Below are positions 45,352-55,879 of a DNA stretch of 64,000 bases, one piece after another; the stretch's first letter is position 1, and every line of letters begins with the position of its first letter. Source of the stretch: Alisma plantago-aquatica (Eukaryota > Streptophyta > Magnoliopsida > Alismatales > Alismataceae); assembly GCA_963693085.1 (NCBI GenBank), contig OY856409.1, positions 1,337,490,915 to 1,337,554,914 of the forward strand, read 5' to 3'. A program made the translations under genes and the position numbers. The notes under the pieces are model-generated. The model made no database searches. It was not told the origin of the DNA and was given only the letters and a program-made list of their open reading frames with translations.

Positions 45352-45930
45352 ATAAATCTAATATAGGAATCTATATATTTCACAGAGACTTTCGAAAATT
45401 ATTTGAGAATTTTGTAAAAATGTGAAACTTTAGGGTTTTTGGATGTTTGAACTTCGGTATTGTGGAATTGTCAAGAAACCCTACTATGATTGTTCTTATA
45501 TGTTTAACATCTGAATTAAGTTGATTGATTACTAGATTGTAATCTATTCCAAGTTAGAGTTTTCAAATGATTATTGTTCGGATTAGTCAAATATGAGAAC
45601 ATAGTAATGAAACCCATATACATTGATATACTTGCTGACAGTGGGTAGTTAAAAGACATGTAGTGTAATTCGTTAAAGCTTAGTTAATCATTGAATTTGA
45701 AGTTGATTCATTCTCAGTTGAATTGCAGCTCATAACAACTAATAGCATATATAGTGCCATGAACATTGCAGTATGTACTACGAAAAGTGAATAGGTGATT
45801 GACTAGTGTAGCTCAGGAGAGTAACACTTGGAGCATGACCTAGTCGCAGCAAGCTAGTAGTTCTCCCCTTATAGTTGGTGAGTACCCAATGCTTACCGAC
45901 TAGGTATAGGTGTACTAGTTTAGCTCTAAG

Positions 45931-46528
45931 CAAAGTTTTCAGACCCGGCCCGACAAAGCTCCTGGGTCACGGGTCTCTGGTTCAACCGTCGGGTCGACCC
46001 GGTTGACCCGGTGGCGTCAGCATGACACCATATACATAATATTATTATATACATACATGTATATGCATGGATGTTATTGTAATATGTATGTCCATACATT
46101 TATTAAAATATAAGTGTGTATATATATGTACATAGTCTACTGTAAGAAACCATGATATAATGAATTATGAAATACCAAACGTACAAAACCAACTATCTAT
46201 TCATAAAGAAGCAAAAAAATGGTCTTGCAATACTTAAAACAAGTGGAAAAATACAAATAAGTGAATATATCAATGTATGAAAAGTTGGGGTTGCATGAAA
46301 GGACATTAAAATTAGTCAAATGGTCATTTAAGGAAGGAAAACTAAAACCAATAAAACCCAGTTGGGTCTTTGACCTGAGGTCTGGGTCACCGGGTTGGCG
46401 GTTGAACCGGCCGGATCACCGGGTCAACTCCAAGTCTTGGCCGAAAATGGGTTCTAGCCCCACCCGACCCGTAAAACTTGCCGGGTGGAGGTCCAACCGG
46501 CCGGGTCGGGTCGGGTTTCAAAACTATG
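45931..46528. mobile_element. hAT MITE, ACCCGG family (598 bp)
   Basis: Perfect 8-bp duplication GCTCTAAG (45923-45930 and 46529-46536). The termini are CAAAGTTTTCAGACCCGGCC and CATAGTTTTGAAACCCGACC, the latter reverse-complemented. GGTTGACCCGGT/ACCGGCCGG repeats are clustered at both ends. The open frame at 46261-46551 runs through its right end and is not a gene. Confidence 0.93.
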
Positions 46529-47516
46529 GCTCTAAGTTCAATACTTCATAGTCATTATGTGGAGTTGGAGGCTTTTTACGCCAGAGGAACCCCTCTTGAG
46601 TACTCAGGACAGGGGGGCACAATTTTACGAACGTTGTTTAGCCGTCGTGAGGCCGAATGTGGCAACAATACTACAGACCGAGGTTAGTTCAATCCTTGTC
46701 TTAAGGTCTCGAGTTTTACCTTGAAGACATGTATGGCAGGTCATGCAGTAGTGGCTTCCTCTTGGATGGTGATTCAAGTGAGTTCAAGGGCAAAGTTAAA
46801 AGACAATTTAATAGTTAGCAGTAAGAGTCAGCAATTAGTTCAGGGCAAAGTTAAAGGACAATAAAACAGTTAGCAGTAAGAGTCAGCAATTAGTCTTTTG
46901 TCAGACATGTTATATCATTTAGTAGCCTAATAATGAGAAACTATTTTAATTGTCGGATTTATTATCTACTTTACATATAATGTTACTTCCAACACCTGCC
47001 TGTCTGCTGCTTTGTTAAGCAAACTACATTCCTAAATCATTTTATCATGTGTCTAGACAAGCAGATTGATAATTGTGCTCTGAACCTATCAATTATTTTC
47101 CATAGACCCTTCTATACAAGACATACGCCAGTTCTCTTGATCTAGAAACTGTTCTTTATAGTGAATCATTATTTATCTGCTTATTATAATGATGATTACG
47201 ACATCATGAGATATCATCAGGTCAATCAGATAAACCTGGTGGCATTAAAGGAGCTGTGGTGGTGGTTCACTATTCCAAAAATGCTCATGCAAGAAGGCAG
47301 GCATCTACAGTGCTTACTAACTAGAATAAGTTGGATGCATGACAAATCAAAAGAGACAAGTAACAGGCAAAAAATTGGCAGGCAATGTCGGCAGACAGTT
47401 GAGAAAATGGTGGCAGCCCACATATAGTTCTGTAAAGTTTACAGAATATCTGCTCTGAAAATATGTAGAGAAGAACTAACAAGGTTGTGGCATTGTGCGT
47501 ACCCGTGTCCATTCAT

Positions 47517-47582
47517 GTGTGTGTGTGTGTGCGCGCGCGCGTGTGTATGTGTGTGTGTATGGTGTTTGTGCGTGAGTGTGTA
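47517..47582. repeat. (GT)n/(GC)n microsatellite
   Basis: GTGTGTGTGTGTGCGCGCGCGCGTGTGTATGTGTG type repeat. Confidence 0.9.
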
Positions 47583-47757
47583 AGGTGTGGCATGAAGTAC
47601 AAATAAAGTAAGAAATGTAATTACATCAAGAAGGAAGCACCTCTACCTAATCTAAGTGGCAGAACGATAAATAAACCTAATCCTAGTTCTATTTCTCCTT
47701 TACAAAACTAAAAAATTTAGGCTCTTATATTTGCTTCTATGAAAATGTGATCCATAA

Positions 47758-47825
47758 TGGACCTGATTGGAAAAGAAGGGTCCCATGTAGCCAATCCCAA
47801 CACGGTTGGGATTGAGGCTTCACAA
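47758..47825 (+). mobile_element. RTE LINE 3' remnant without tail
   Basis: TGGAAAAGAAGGGTCCCATG TAGCCAATCCCAACACGGTT GGGATTGAGGCTT matches the 3' ends at 19225 and 29448, but in + orientation and without the trinucleotide tail. Confidence 0.75.
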
Positions 47826-47977
47826 TACAATATATCTATATTGATCTTCTGATAACATCTACAAACAGATAATGGCAGCAGCAGGTGCTATAGAAAAAGA
47901 GAGAAACTGCAACATGATTGCTTTAATATTTGACAGTTAAGTTGAATGACAGCTTTTTAAAAGAAGACAGCACTCAC

Positions 47978-48215
47978 TCAACCAGAAAAACATGGCCATC
48001 TTTCACAGAGAGGTCTGCTTTCTTCTTAAATGCACCAGGAGGACGAAGAGGCTTGTTGTCACTGGGCAGTTTCTCAGCCCTAGGCCACAACTCAATGGTT
48101 GAGTGCACGAGATAAAGAATGGAGTTAGGCCGCACATTTTGTTCCACGAGTGACTTCCCCATTTCAAGCTCTCTTCCATGATAATATAATCTCGCTCGAG
48201 TCGTTATATTGAAAT
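47978..48215 (-). CDS. TAF1: TAF1 exon, second half of ubiquitin-like domain
   Basis: 238 bp; acceptor GATATTGCAG (AG at 48217-48216), donor GA/GTGAGT at 47977. The first two bases complete an aspartate codon and the last two start a glutamate codon. It encodes DFNITTRARLYYHGRELEMG, KSLVEQNVRPNSILYLVHST, IELWPRAEKLPSDNKPLRPP and GAFKKKADLSVKDGHVFLVE. The first third completes the ubiquitin-like fold found in plant TAF1. LRPPGAFKKK.DLS.KDGHVFL.E opens the conserved core. Confidence 0.96.
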
Positions 48216-48322
48216 CTGCAATATCGAATACAGTCCCGAAACCTTTTCAGAGGAAAAAATAAATAGTTCTATCCCCAAATATGATGAAATATCAGTAATT
48301 AGAGGACTTGTACAAGACAAAC
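48216..48322 (-). other. TAF1 intron, 107 bp
   Basis: Short intron splitting the ubiquitin-like domain; GT at 48322-48321, AG at 48217-48216. Confidence 0.93.
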
Positions 48323-48525
48323 CTAGCTTCTTGGAAGCCTTAATCAATAAGCCTGACACAAGTTCTCTAGCCTCAACGCGAAACATAGTAAGCCTCCCAG
48401 GCAGCGTCTTCAATATGATTTTGAATGATCCTTCGTTACAAAGATCACCTTGCAATTTTTCTGCAACTTTATTTTGATGAGGAAACCATAATGCTTTTGG
48501 CCTATGGAAATTAGCAACGTCCTTG
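48323..48525 (-). CDS. TAF1: TAF1 exon, first half of ubiquitin-like domain
   Basis: 203 bp; acceptor TTTACTCAG (AG at 48527-48526), donor CTAG/GTTTGT. The first base completes an asparagine codon and the last begins the next exon's aspartate. It encodes KDVANFHRPKALWFPHQNKV, AEKLQGDLCNEGSFKIILKT and LPGRLTMFRVEARELVSGLL IKASKKL. KD.ANFHRPKALW is a TAF1 signature. FKIILKTLPG...F.VEA.E.VS.LL.KASKKL is the N-terminal half of a ubiquitin-like fold. Confidence 0.96.
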
Positions 48526-49709
48526 CTGAGTAAAGGAAAGACAATCAGACTCAAAACCAGTAAAATAAGAGTGATTAAAAAATGTTTATCAACAAACTGG
48601 AAAGCGGCTAAAAAGCAGTTATAATTTTTTCATTATGAAAATACCATATGAAAGTATAAAATAAACAACCAGATCACCATTTCGATGAGAACTTTTGAAG
48701 AAAACATGCTAAAATCACTAAAGAGGAAACCAATGCAACTTCCTGTAACAGTGACAATTTTACTTGCAAAACACAACAAACCACATCAGAAGTTCAATGG
48801 TCACAACTCTAGCCCCCCAAAATAAGGCTCAACGACTGACGGATGAGTTGGATGCAAGCTAACTTATGTAGCTTACAATTAGCAAGATATATCACATCCA
48901 CAAGTTCAGAACTTGAGCATATAGTTCACATCTAACGTTGCAAAAATTTAATCTTTTATTAAGCATGTCTTTTTGAGACAAAAAATGTAGGGTGTTACTG
49001 TTGATTCATTAGCCACCCTTCTTTGAAGCACATCAGTTCTGGTCTGAATTATCTGAACTAGAACCAAGAAGTGCTTTTGTGAAGTGCCTTTAACTCTCAG
49101 TTCTTTTAGTGATAAATGATTTATCATCTCTATAGATTCTTAAGTCTTTATCCACTATAGTACGTCAACTTCAATGAATGGGGTATCGTCTTGAAGCATC
49201 ACCCAATCTGGAGTTCCTGATTACTCCTTTACAAACGGAACAGAAATGCCAACACCCCTGTTCTCATGTATATCGCAAACTCCCCATTGATATACATATA
49301 AAAAATCAACAAACCAAACCCCAAGTGCAAGACGCAAGAGCTAGATTTTAAATTCTGTAATGCCCACTGAGTCATTGTCAATCTAGATAAGTGGTGACTC
49401 TTCAAGCCTCTCTCTGCAGCCAGTGAAGTATAAGGATTTATAACAGATTGAGAAGTTGTGAACTTCAGGTGGATGTACTCAAGTGTGCATTTATAATAAC
49501 TAGTACCTACAAAACTTTTTCACTCCAAAGATAGCATATAAAGATAGACGGAATAGAAATTTGAAGATGAGATAATTCCTGTTCAATCAAAGAAGATAGA
49601 AACCAGAAAATCTATATAATATAAGATGCTCAAACAAATCAGAAAGAAAAGAGAAGAAAGTTGAGTATTATGGATTTATGTTTTGCACAAAAAGGCACTA
49701 TATACATAC
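48526..49709 (-). other. TAF1 intron, 1184 bp
   Basis: Bounded by consensus sites and AT-rich. No transposon or other feature recognised; one of the few introns here without a visible insertion. Confidence 0.85.
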
Positions 49710-50712
49710 TTGCTTAGTGTAGGTTTCATGTTCTGCAACTTCAATGCAGGTACAGAATGCATTATCTTCAACCCATACGATGCTCTTTTTTTTGCATGAG
49801 CCTTGAGTTGCTGAGAACTTTTCCTGCTAGAGTAATACTTGTCATTTGAAATATTGAAACGGGCAGAATGTGCCCCAGCATCATTGGATAAGGGCTTCTG
49901 TAAATGATTGATTAACATAGCACTGGCATGAAAAGGTAATTGTTCTTCCTTGTGTTCCAAGATTTCAAACAGCATCTTATCATCTTGAAGATCAAGTATC
50001 AACTTTGGTTTTGGAGTAGGTTCATCGGGATCCCAGATAACATTGTCCAACCAAGACCCATCCAGTAACTCCTTGTTTTGAAATGATAGCCTGGTAAATC
50101 GATGCAAGATGCTACCTCTGAACGAATCCCCAGTAGCATCACTACTATTTATGCTTGTGGGCACCCATTCACGACCCTTGACATTTCCTAGTCTCAACAT
50201 TTGTGGATGGTATGACCTCTTTTCATGTTGAACCAAGGCATTAGTTTTCGGTATAGAAGCAAATAAATTATCTTCATCCAACAACTCAGGCTCAAGGTTC
50301 GAGTTAGATTTTCGGTTGGACTTGCCAATCTCTTCATCTGCATTGCACTTGTCTTCACTATCGGATTCCAATGGCATTCTTTCCTCTCTAGGCACTTTAC
50401 TAGGAGGTGAACTTCCCCAAATTATTTCATCTTCCCAATCCTGCTGATCAAGAGGATAAATTGTAGTGCACGCATGCAATTGATAAGTAGTAGAGATATC
50501 GAAATCAGTATCCTCTTTCATTGGCTGCCCTGGCAAACAAAAATCTTTTCTGGGTCCATTATCATGAAGACTGGTTTCAGTAACTCTATCATTCACTTGC
50601 AAATAATCATCTTTCAACAAAGCCGGGTGTTGGGACCACAATATATTTTCATCAAAACTCTTAAGAATATCTGTCTCGTCATCTTCAACATTAAATCGAT
50701 CTTCATCGCTCC
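49710..50712 (-). CDS. TAF1: TAF1 exon, large N-terminal exon
   Basis: 1003 bp; acceptor TACTGCAG (AG at 50714-50713), donor GCAA/GTATGT at 49709. The first two bases complete a glycine codon and the last two begin the asparagine of the next exon. It encodes SDEDRFNVEDDETDILKSFD, PMKEDTDFDIS, YPLDQQDWEDEIIWGSSPPS, REWVPTSINSS, the GSWLDNVIWDPDEPTPKPKL ILDLQDDKMLFEI block and ends VPALKLQNMKPTLS. This acidic region with W.D.I.WD motifs is typical of plant TAF1 upstream of the ubiquitin-like domain. Fully open over 333 codons. Confidence 0.96.
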
Positions 50713-51825
50713 CTGCAGTATTCAATAGTGCACAAATATCTTGTTAAAGCGTCAGAAACAAGTTCATGCACAGCATGCAACAAATCAGACCTATAGCATT
50801 AAAGGAAGACGCCTCTGACTTCTTGTACATGCAGTTATAGATATTGTATTTCTTTAAAAAATTACAATCTGAAGGGATGTGAACATCTGATAATCATCTG
50901 AGTATCACGTAAAATATTTTATATCATTGAATAATGAGCATCCTGCACATATGCATTACTTTCCAAGACGAGAAATTGTCTTCTACAGTATTTCGATGGT
51001 TAGTAGTATTACTTAAGGAATGCAAAATACAATTCATTTCCAAGTGGTTAGTCAGTTGTCAAGTGGGAATGTCAACTTATCCAGGATTGAATTTGTAAGC
51101 TACAAGCATTACGAGAACAGAACTACAACTTTGTAGACGATGCGTGCAAAAAGAAATCCAATTGTTTTAGTCTCGTATATATTGTTAGCATTATTCTTCA
51201 ACATAATGAAAGAAGAATGCTTGGGATGATTTGATAAGGGAATACCGTTATCATTATTGTGTAACATAATGAAAAAGGAAGGATACTTCGATGATAAGGG
51301 ATGAAGATTGACTGGTGAATGGAAAAGAAAATTCTTATTTAGGGGCAGACTAGTATTATCAGATGTTTACTAATCATTTACATAGCATACTCGTCTGAAT
51401 TATATAGAGAGAACAAAAAATCTTGATGATTTTAAAAGAACATATTTACAGGCTTGGGGCAAAACAGAAATATTGGCAACCAGTGAGCTGAGGAAATTAT
51501 GTTTAACATAGTAGCAATACCCTAAACACAAACTTACTAACATAGTAGCATCAAGCATTGAAATTCAAGAATAGAATGAAGAACCACGGATCGAGAAATT
51601 TGTGAAATGCTACTACCTGGGGACAGAAGAAAAATCCCTTTTACAGTTGTGGCAATGGATATTCCACTACCCAACCATGCCATACCCGCTTCAAACTTCT
51701 AAGGGACTTCTTCCAGCAACAGAATACATGTTAAATTACTACCCACACTGGCACACACTTAAGGAGTAGATTAAGAGTATAGCTTATACCTGTCCATATC
51801 AAGTACCTGGTAATGTCTAGGAAGC

Positions 51826-51930
51826 ATGGATAGGGACACAGACACGGACACAGACATGGACACGGACACGGACACGGACACGTCACACAGCGATTTTAAA
51901 AAATATAGGACACGGACACGGACACGTCGA
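51826..51930. repeat. CGGACACGG-repeat transposon end
   Basis: GAAGCATGGATAGGGACACA followed by repeated CACGGACACGG (about 51836-51885) and a second block at 51910-51928. Related to the end at 19140. No matching other end was found. Confidence 0.55.
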
Positions 51931-52229
51931 AAACATATATACATGTATATGTATATAAATTTTATGTATAAGGACAGAAAAACAAGCAAACTAAAACAAA
52001 AAGATCATCCCATCCATGCTATATTCAATGTCAAATGTGCATTCAAATACGCAATGCATACATCATGAAATTAAGCCTTCAAAGACATACTATCAAACAA
52101 ACCCACATTGTAATCACAATAATAGTAAAAGCAAAGACAATTTATTCACAAAACAACATGAGTCAAACACCACTAGATAAACTCACAGTAAAATATTTTG
52201 TACATCTAGATTTTCAACGGTACAAAAAT

Positions 52230-52600
52230 AGTGGTGGTGATGGAAAACAAAGAAAGAAGAGGTGGTATGTTGTTACTTGTAGAAGAGGACAGTGAAAATT
52301 GATGGAGGTGGAGGATGAGGAAGAAGAGGGGTAAGAGGGACTGTTGGCGGTAGTTGTAGTGGAGAAATAGAAGATAGGTATTGGGGTGGAGGAAGAAGAG
52401 CAAAGGGGAGGAAATGTGTTGTCATGTGCAGAATAGAGGGCAAAGAGAAAAAATTATTTGTGCAATGTGGGAGGAAGAGGAGGGGAGGAAGAAAATGTTT
52501 CTGGTAGTAACTATGATCCACTTCTACAGGGGAGGAAGCAGAGGATGGGGGTTCACAAGCCAGAGGGGAAAGAAGAAGAGGAAGTGAGAAATGGATATTT
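52230..52600. repeat. Purine-rich tract (GAGGAAGAAG)
   Basis: Long G/A-dominated + strand (GGTGGAGGATGAGGAAGAAG type). Open frames on both strands here are composition artefacts. May share ancestry with 11040-11640. Confidence 0.5.
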
Positions 52601-53369
52601 ACTACTGAATTGCTTGTTAATCTTTCTGTTTGCTTGTCAATATTTCTGTTTGCATAGCAAGGGGGCAATCACAATTGATAAAAATGTTAAGGTCTATGAA
52701 GAGGGTTTCAAAATATGATATGGGAAGAGATATCCAAAAGAAAATTGAACAAAATAGCACAATAATGAGCAGTTGGTACAATGGAGGGTCTGCCTTACGG
52801 AGGATGATCCTAGATGTTCCTCTTCGTGTGTAAGCATGGCAAGATTTTTGTGAATATGAATGTGAGGATAATCCTAAGCTCATTATCATATCTCACCCAT
52901 TCATGATGACCTATCCAAGATTGGAGCTGACATGAAGGGGAAAGAGGGTCCCTTTGAGGCATGCACTCCCTAGTATCTCATCAATCATACTACATTAGTT
53001 ATCTCTATGCGGGATAAAGGATTCTAGGATAAAACATCTGCAAGAGAGGACTGAATCCTAAGGATGGGTAGGGTGAGTCCATTTATGGTCATAAATTGGA
53101 AACAAGTGGTTTAGTTTTAGGCTCATAGACTGGGATGATCCAACTCTAATCCTTACGCAACTTAACTTCTAGTTCACTTGATGCAGGACGAATCATAGCC
53201 CCATATTCAAAAGCATGAGTGTGATCCAGTTTGCTTGATTCTTTACTATGCTATCGTGTCTTAAGGTTTTATTCAAAATTGGTTCAGTGTTAGGAGCTAC
53301 ATTTAATATTTCAGGCAGGCCTTCTTTGCAAGTTTCCAAATTAATTAGTTTACTTCCTATTTGAGACGG

Positions 53370-53660
53370 GAACATGCCGTCCTCCGCCGCCTTTAGGTAT
53401 CGCGTGAGCCGTCGTCCCCACGAAACTTCAGGAGGAGGCCTCTGGTGTCTAACAAAAAAATTTATTGAGTTCTCAGATGTTGTTTGGATTGGATCTAGTA
53501 TCAATAAAAGGTCTATTTCTAGATATTGTGTGTTTGTAAGAGGAAATTTTGTGTCTTGGAAGAGCGAGAAGCAAACTATTGTAGCAAGGTCTGGTGCGGA
53601 ATCAGAGTATATAGCTATGGCCCTAGCAACATGTGAGTTGCTATGGATTTTCCACTGTCA
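53370..53660 (+). pseudogene. Copia RNase H fragment
   Basis: GCCGTCCTCCGCCGCCTTTAGGTAT matches the AVLR.LRYLK segment. After a rearrangement, 53460-53660 reads IEFSDVVWIGSSINKRSISR, YCVFVRGNFVSWKSEKQTIV and ARSGAESEYIAMALATCELL W. Very close to the RNase H at 5600-5775, so possibly the same family. No LTR nearby. Confidence 0.8.
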
Positions 53661-53835
53661 TTAGCTGAAATAAACTAATTAGGGCTTCGGGTTAGTTATC
53701 TACATGACCTCATCTCAAGGTTAGGTTGAATTAGACGATAGAATTTCATTTCACAAACGACATTAAAACCCTAAATTCATAGTTAGTGGATTTAGATATT
53801 TCTTTGAGATGGAGGTCGAAGACCTTAGTTATGTG

Positions 53836-54430
53836 CATATTGCATAGTAACAAAAGTCTCCGAATTTTACGAAAAATCGGCGATTTTTCACGATTTTATA
53901 GGCTCCCGAATTTTCACCATGATTAATACGTCAGTCGCTGACTTTTTGCGACTATTCACGATTTTTCCAGCTTTTTCGCGATTTATACATTTTTCACGAT
54001 TCTTCGTGACTTTTCATGTTTTTTTCACGATTTTTCTCTTTTAAGTTGTTTGTTCCTTTTTTACCAAACCATGTACAGAGAACTCCTAGTATACACTAAA
54101 CCTCAACCCCCAACTCTCCCGACAGTCCATTGTTATTATTCAACTATTCTTTAATTTTTTTGCTACTTTTTTCGCTCAATAAGATTGTATGTCTAGTGAC
54201 CTTAATATTTACATTTGTATCTGATATGTATGTATATATATACATACATATATATCTATATATGTATATATATGTATATATGTATATATATGTATGTATG
54301 TGTGTATATATAGCCGACTTATTCTCGATTATTTCCGAATAGTTGACCGAAATATATCGATTTCTTCACGACTTTTTCCGATTTTTTCCGGCCAGCCGAG
54401 AAGTTGTCAAATCCCGAATTTGTCACTATG
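53836..54430. mobile_element. hAT MITE, CGATTTTTCACGA family (595 bp)
   Basis: Perfect 8-bp duplication GTTATGTG (53828-53835 and 54431-54438). The left terminus is CATATTGCATAGTAACAAAA. The right, reverse-complemented, is CATAGTGACAAATTCGGG, so the left carries a small internal insertion. TTTTTCACGATTT units are repeated at both ends, with a (TATATG)n centre (54230-54310). Confidence 0.85.
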
Positions 54431-55112
54431 GTTATGTGTCCTCCTTTCCTTTTTCCTTTGCCATATGCAAACTCAAGCACTCAAGCAATATTTCTCCATT
54501 CCTTTTGCAATATTTAAATCATGTGGAATGTATTCCCTTGTTAGCATCCCTAATTGTAGCATTGATGGCATTCATCAAAAAATGTGCCAGCAGTAGAAAG
54601 TATCATTAACACCTTATGATCCAAGTCATTATGACTTTCATATCTCTAGTTCTTCATCCTTAGTCACCTCCTCCCAACCTCGTTCTCTCCCCTAATGTAC
54701 ACTAAGATTTCTCTTTATAGAATGCTTTAAAAAAAACATTCGACAAGGACAAGTTCAAAGTTTTTCTTTCTAGAATCGACCCCGTACAAACAATTTGGTA
54801 AATGGTTGAGCCAATAAGACTAAAAAAGGTCAAAAACAAACTATGAAACAAGAATAAGCCATAGGTGACTACAAAGAATGCCTAAGATACATAATAGTCT
54901 ATAGAGGGCGACATCGCATGATACATTTCCTTCAATACCAAATTAACTTGAGAAGAATCACAAGAATCTGTCTAAAAAAATGCGCAACTATCGAATCTCT
55001 ACCACCTCATAATGATAAGTTTCTGGCCTACAAAAAGAAAACAGAAAAACAATGTATGTAAGCAGTGACTGCATGGACACCTGACGAGGATGAGTTGTGC
55101 AAACACATATAC

Positions 55113-55284
55113 CTCTACTTGTATGATAAGGAAGCTGGTCTCTTCTCTCTTTTTTCTTCAACGGCTCATGCACACCAAAAATTTCAGAGAATCGTAAAAT
55201 AATGGTACCATCCTCAACACATAAAACTGGAAGTGAAACCTCTGGTTCAGAACTAGAATCCTCCTGCATCAAGCTGAACTCTTC
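55113..55284 (-). CDS. TAF1: TAF1 exon, most upstream one recognised
   Basis: 172 bp; acceptor TTGTAGCAG (AG at 55286-55285; an alternative AG three bases earlier would add one glutamine). Donor AGAG/GTATAT. It encodes EEFSLMQEDSSSEPEVSLPV, LCVEDGTIILRFSEIFGVHE and PLKKKERRDQLPYHTSR. LPVLCVEDG.ILRFSEIFG.HEPLKK is a near-invariant TAF1 motif. The N-terminal TBP-binding part of TAF1 must be encoded further right, beyond the window or in exons I cannot see. Confidence 0.95.
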
Positions 55285-55879
55285 CTGCTACAACATAGGA
55301 TATATTTAAAATGCAACATAAATAATAAAATGACATGCCAGTCATGTGTTAAAGTCCAACAAAATTATATTGGCAATATTAAAGAACAAAAAGGCTATGC
55401 TATACCAAATATGCTTAATGAAAAGCACCAATTTACCATTCATTCCAAATTAAATAACTAATAGTAATATAAAATCAAAATCTCAATAAGTTAGTAAAAT
55501 TAAAATGTTGGTAGCCAAAAAGAAGTGAAGTTAACCATGCAGATGCTAACTTAAGATACAAATGGGAATTATAAACATTCCAATTTTCTTTATTGAAGGA
55601 AAAAAAATTAGAGAATGGTTATTCAAAGGAACATCTAACAAGGGTTCAAAAGAGCCACATCACACAAAAGTCCAATAAAATGGATAGTCATGCTGTTGAG
55701 TGAAAAACAAGATGCTAAGTCTACACTTCTCAAGTGCATTCTCTAATATTCCGCCAGTTAGGTCTTGAAACCAAGCTGTGCACCGGAATGATAGATACAG
55801 ATTCAAACCCTTTAGAAAGTCTGAGTCTTCCCTTATTTCAAGGGATAGCATACTTACTTGAGTACTCTTTAAAAACCAT
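55285..55879 (-). other. Presumed TAF1 intron; no recognised feature
   Basis: AT-rich. The minus-strand frame at 55660-55851 has no resemblance to TAF1 and no convincing splice sites. Confidence 0.4.

Larger units (their letters stand above)
31354..47977 (-). other. TAF1 intron of 16.6 kb, transposon-rich
   Basis: Donor GA/GTGAGT at 47977-47976, acceptor at 31355-31354, splitting one glutamate codon. Elements inside are listed separately. Stretches 33971-34656, 42577-43349, 45360-45922 and 46690-47500 show nothing recognisable. A G+C-richer stretch at 46560-46690 is unexplained. Confidence 0.9.
50713..55112 (-). other. TAF1 intron, 4400 bp
   Basis: Donor AGAG/GTATAT at 55112, acceptor at 50714-50713. 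The phase (1 + 2) fits direct joining of the flanking exons. It holds a CGGACACGG-repeat end, a purine-rich tract, a copia fragment and a hAT MITE. At 50760-51800 and 54440-55100 nothing is recognised. A small extra exon cannot be excluded. Confidence 0.8.

Noticed and set aside
55660..55851. Possible N-terminal TAF1 exon
   Set aside because: The translation shows none of the acidic N-terminal TAF1 features, and no consistent splice phase with 55284 could be set.
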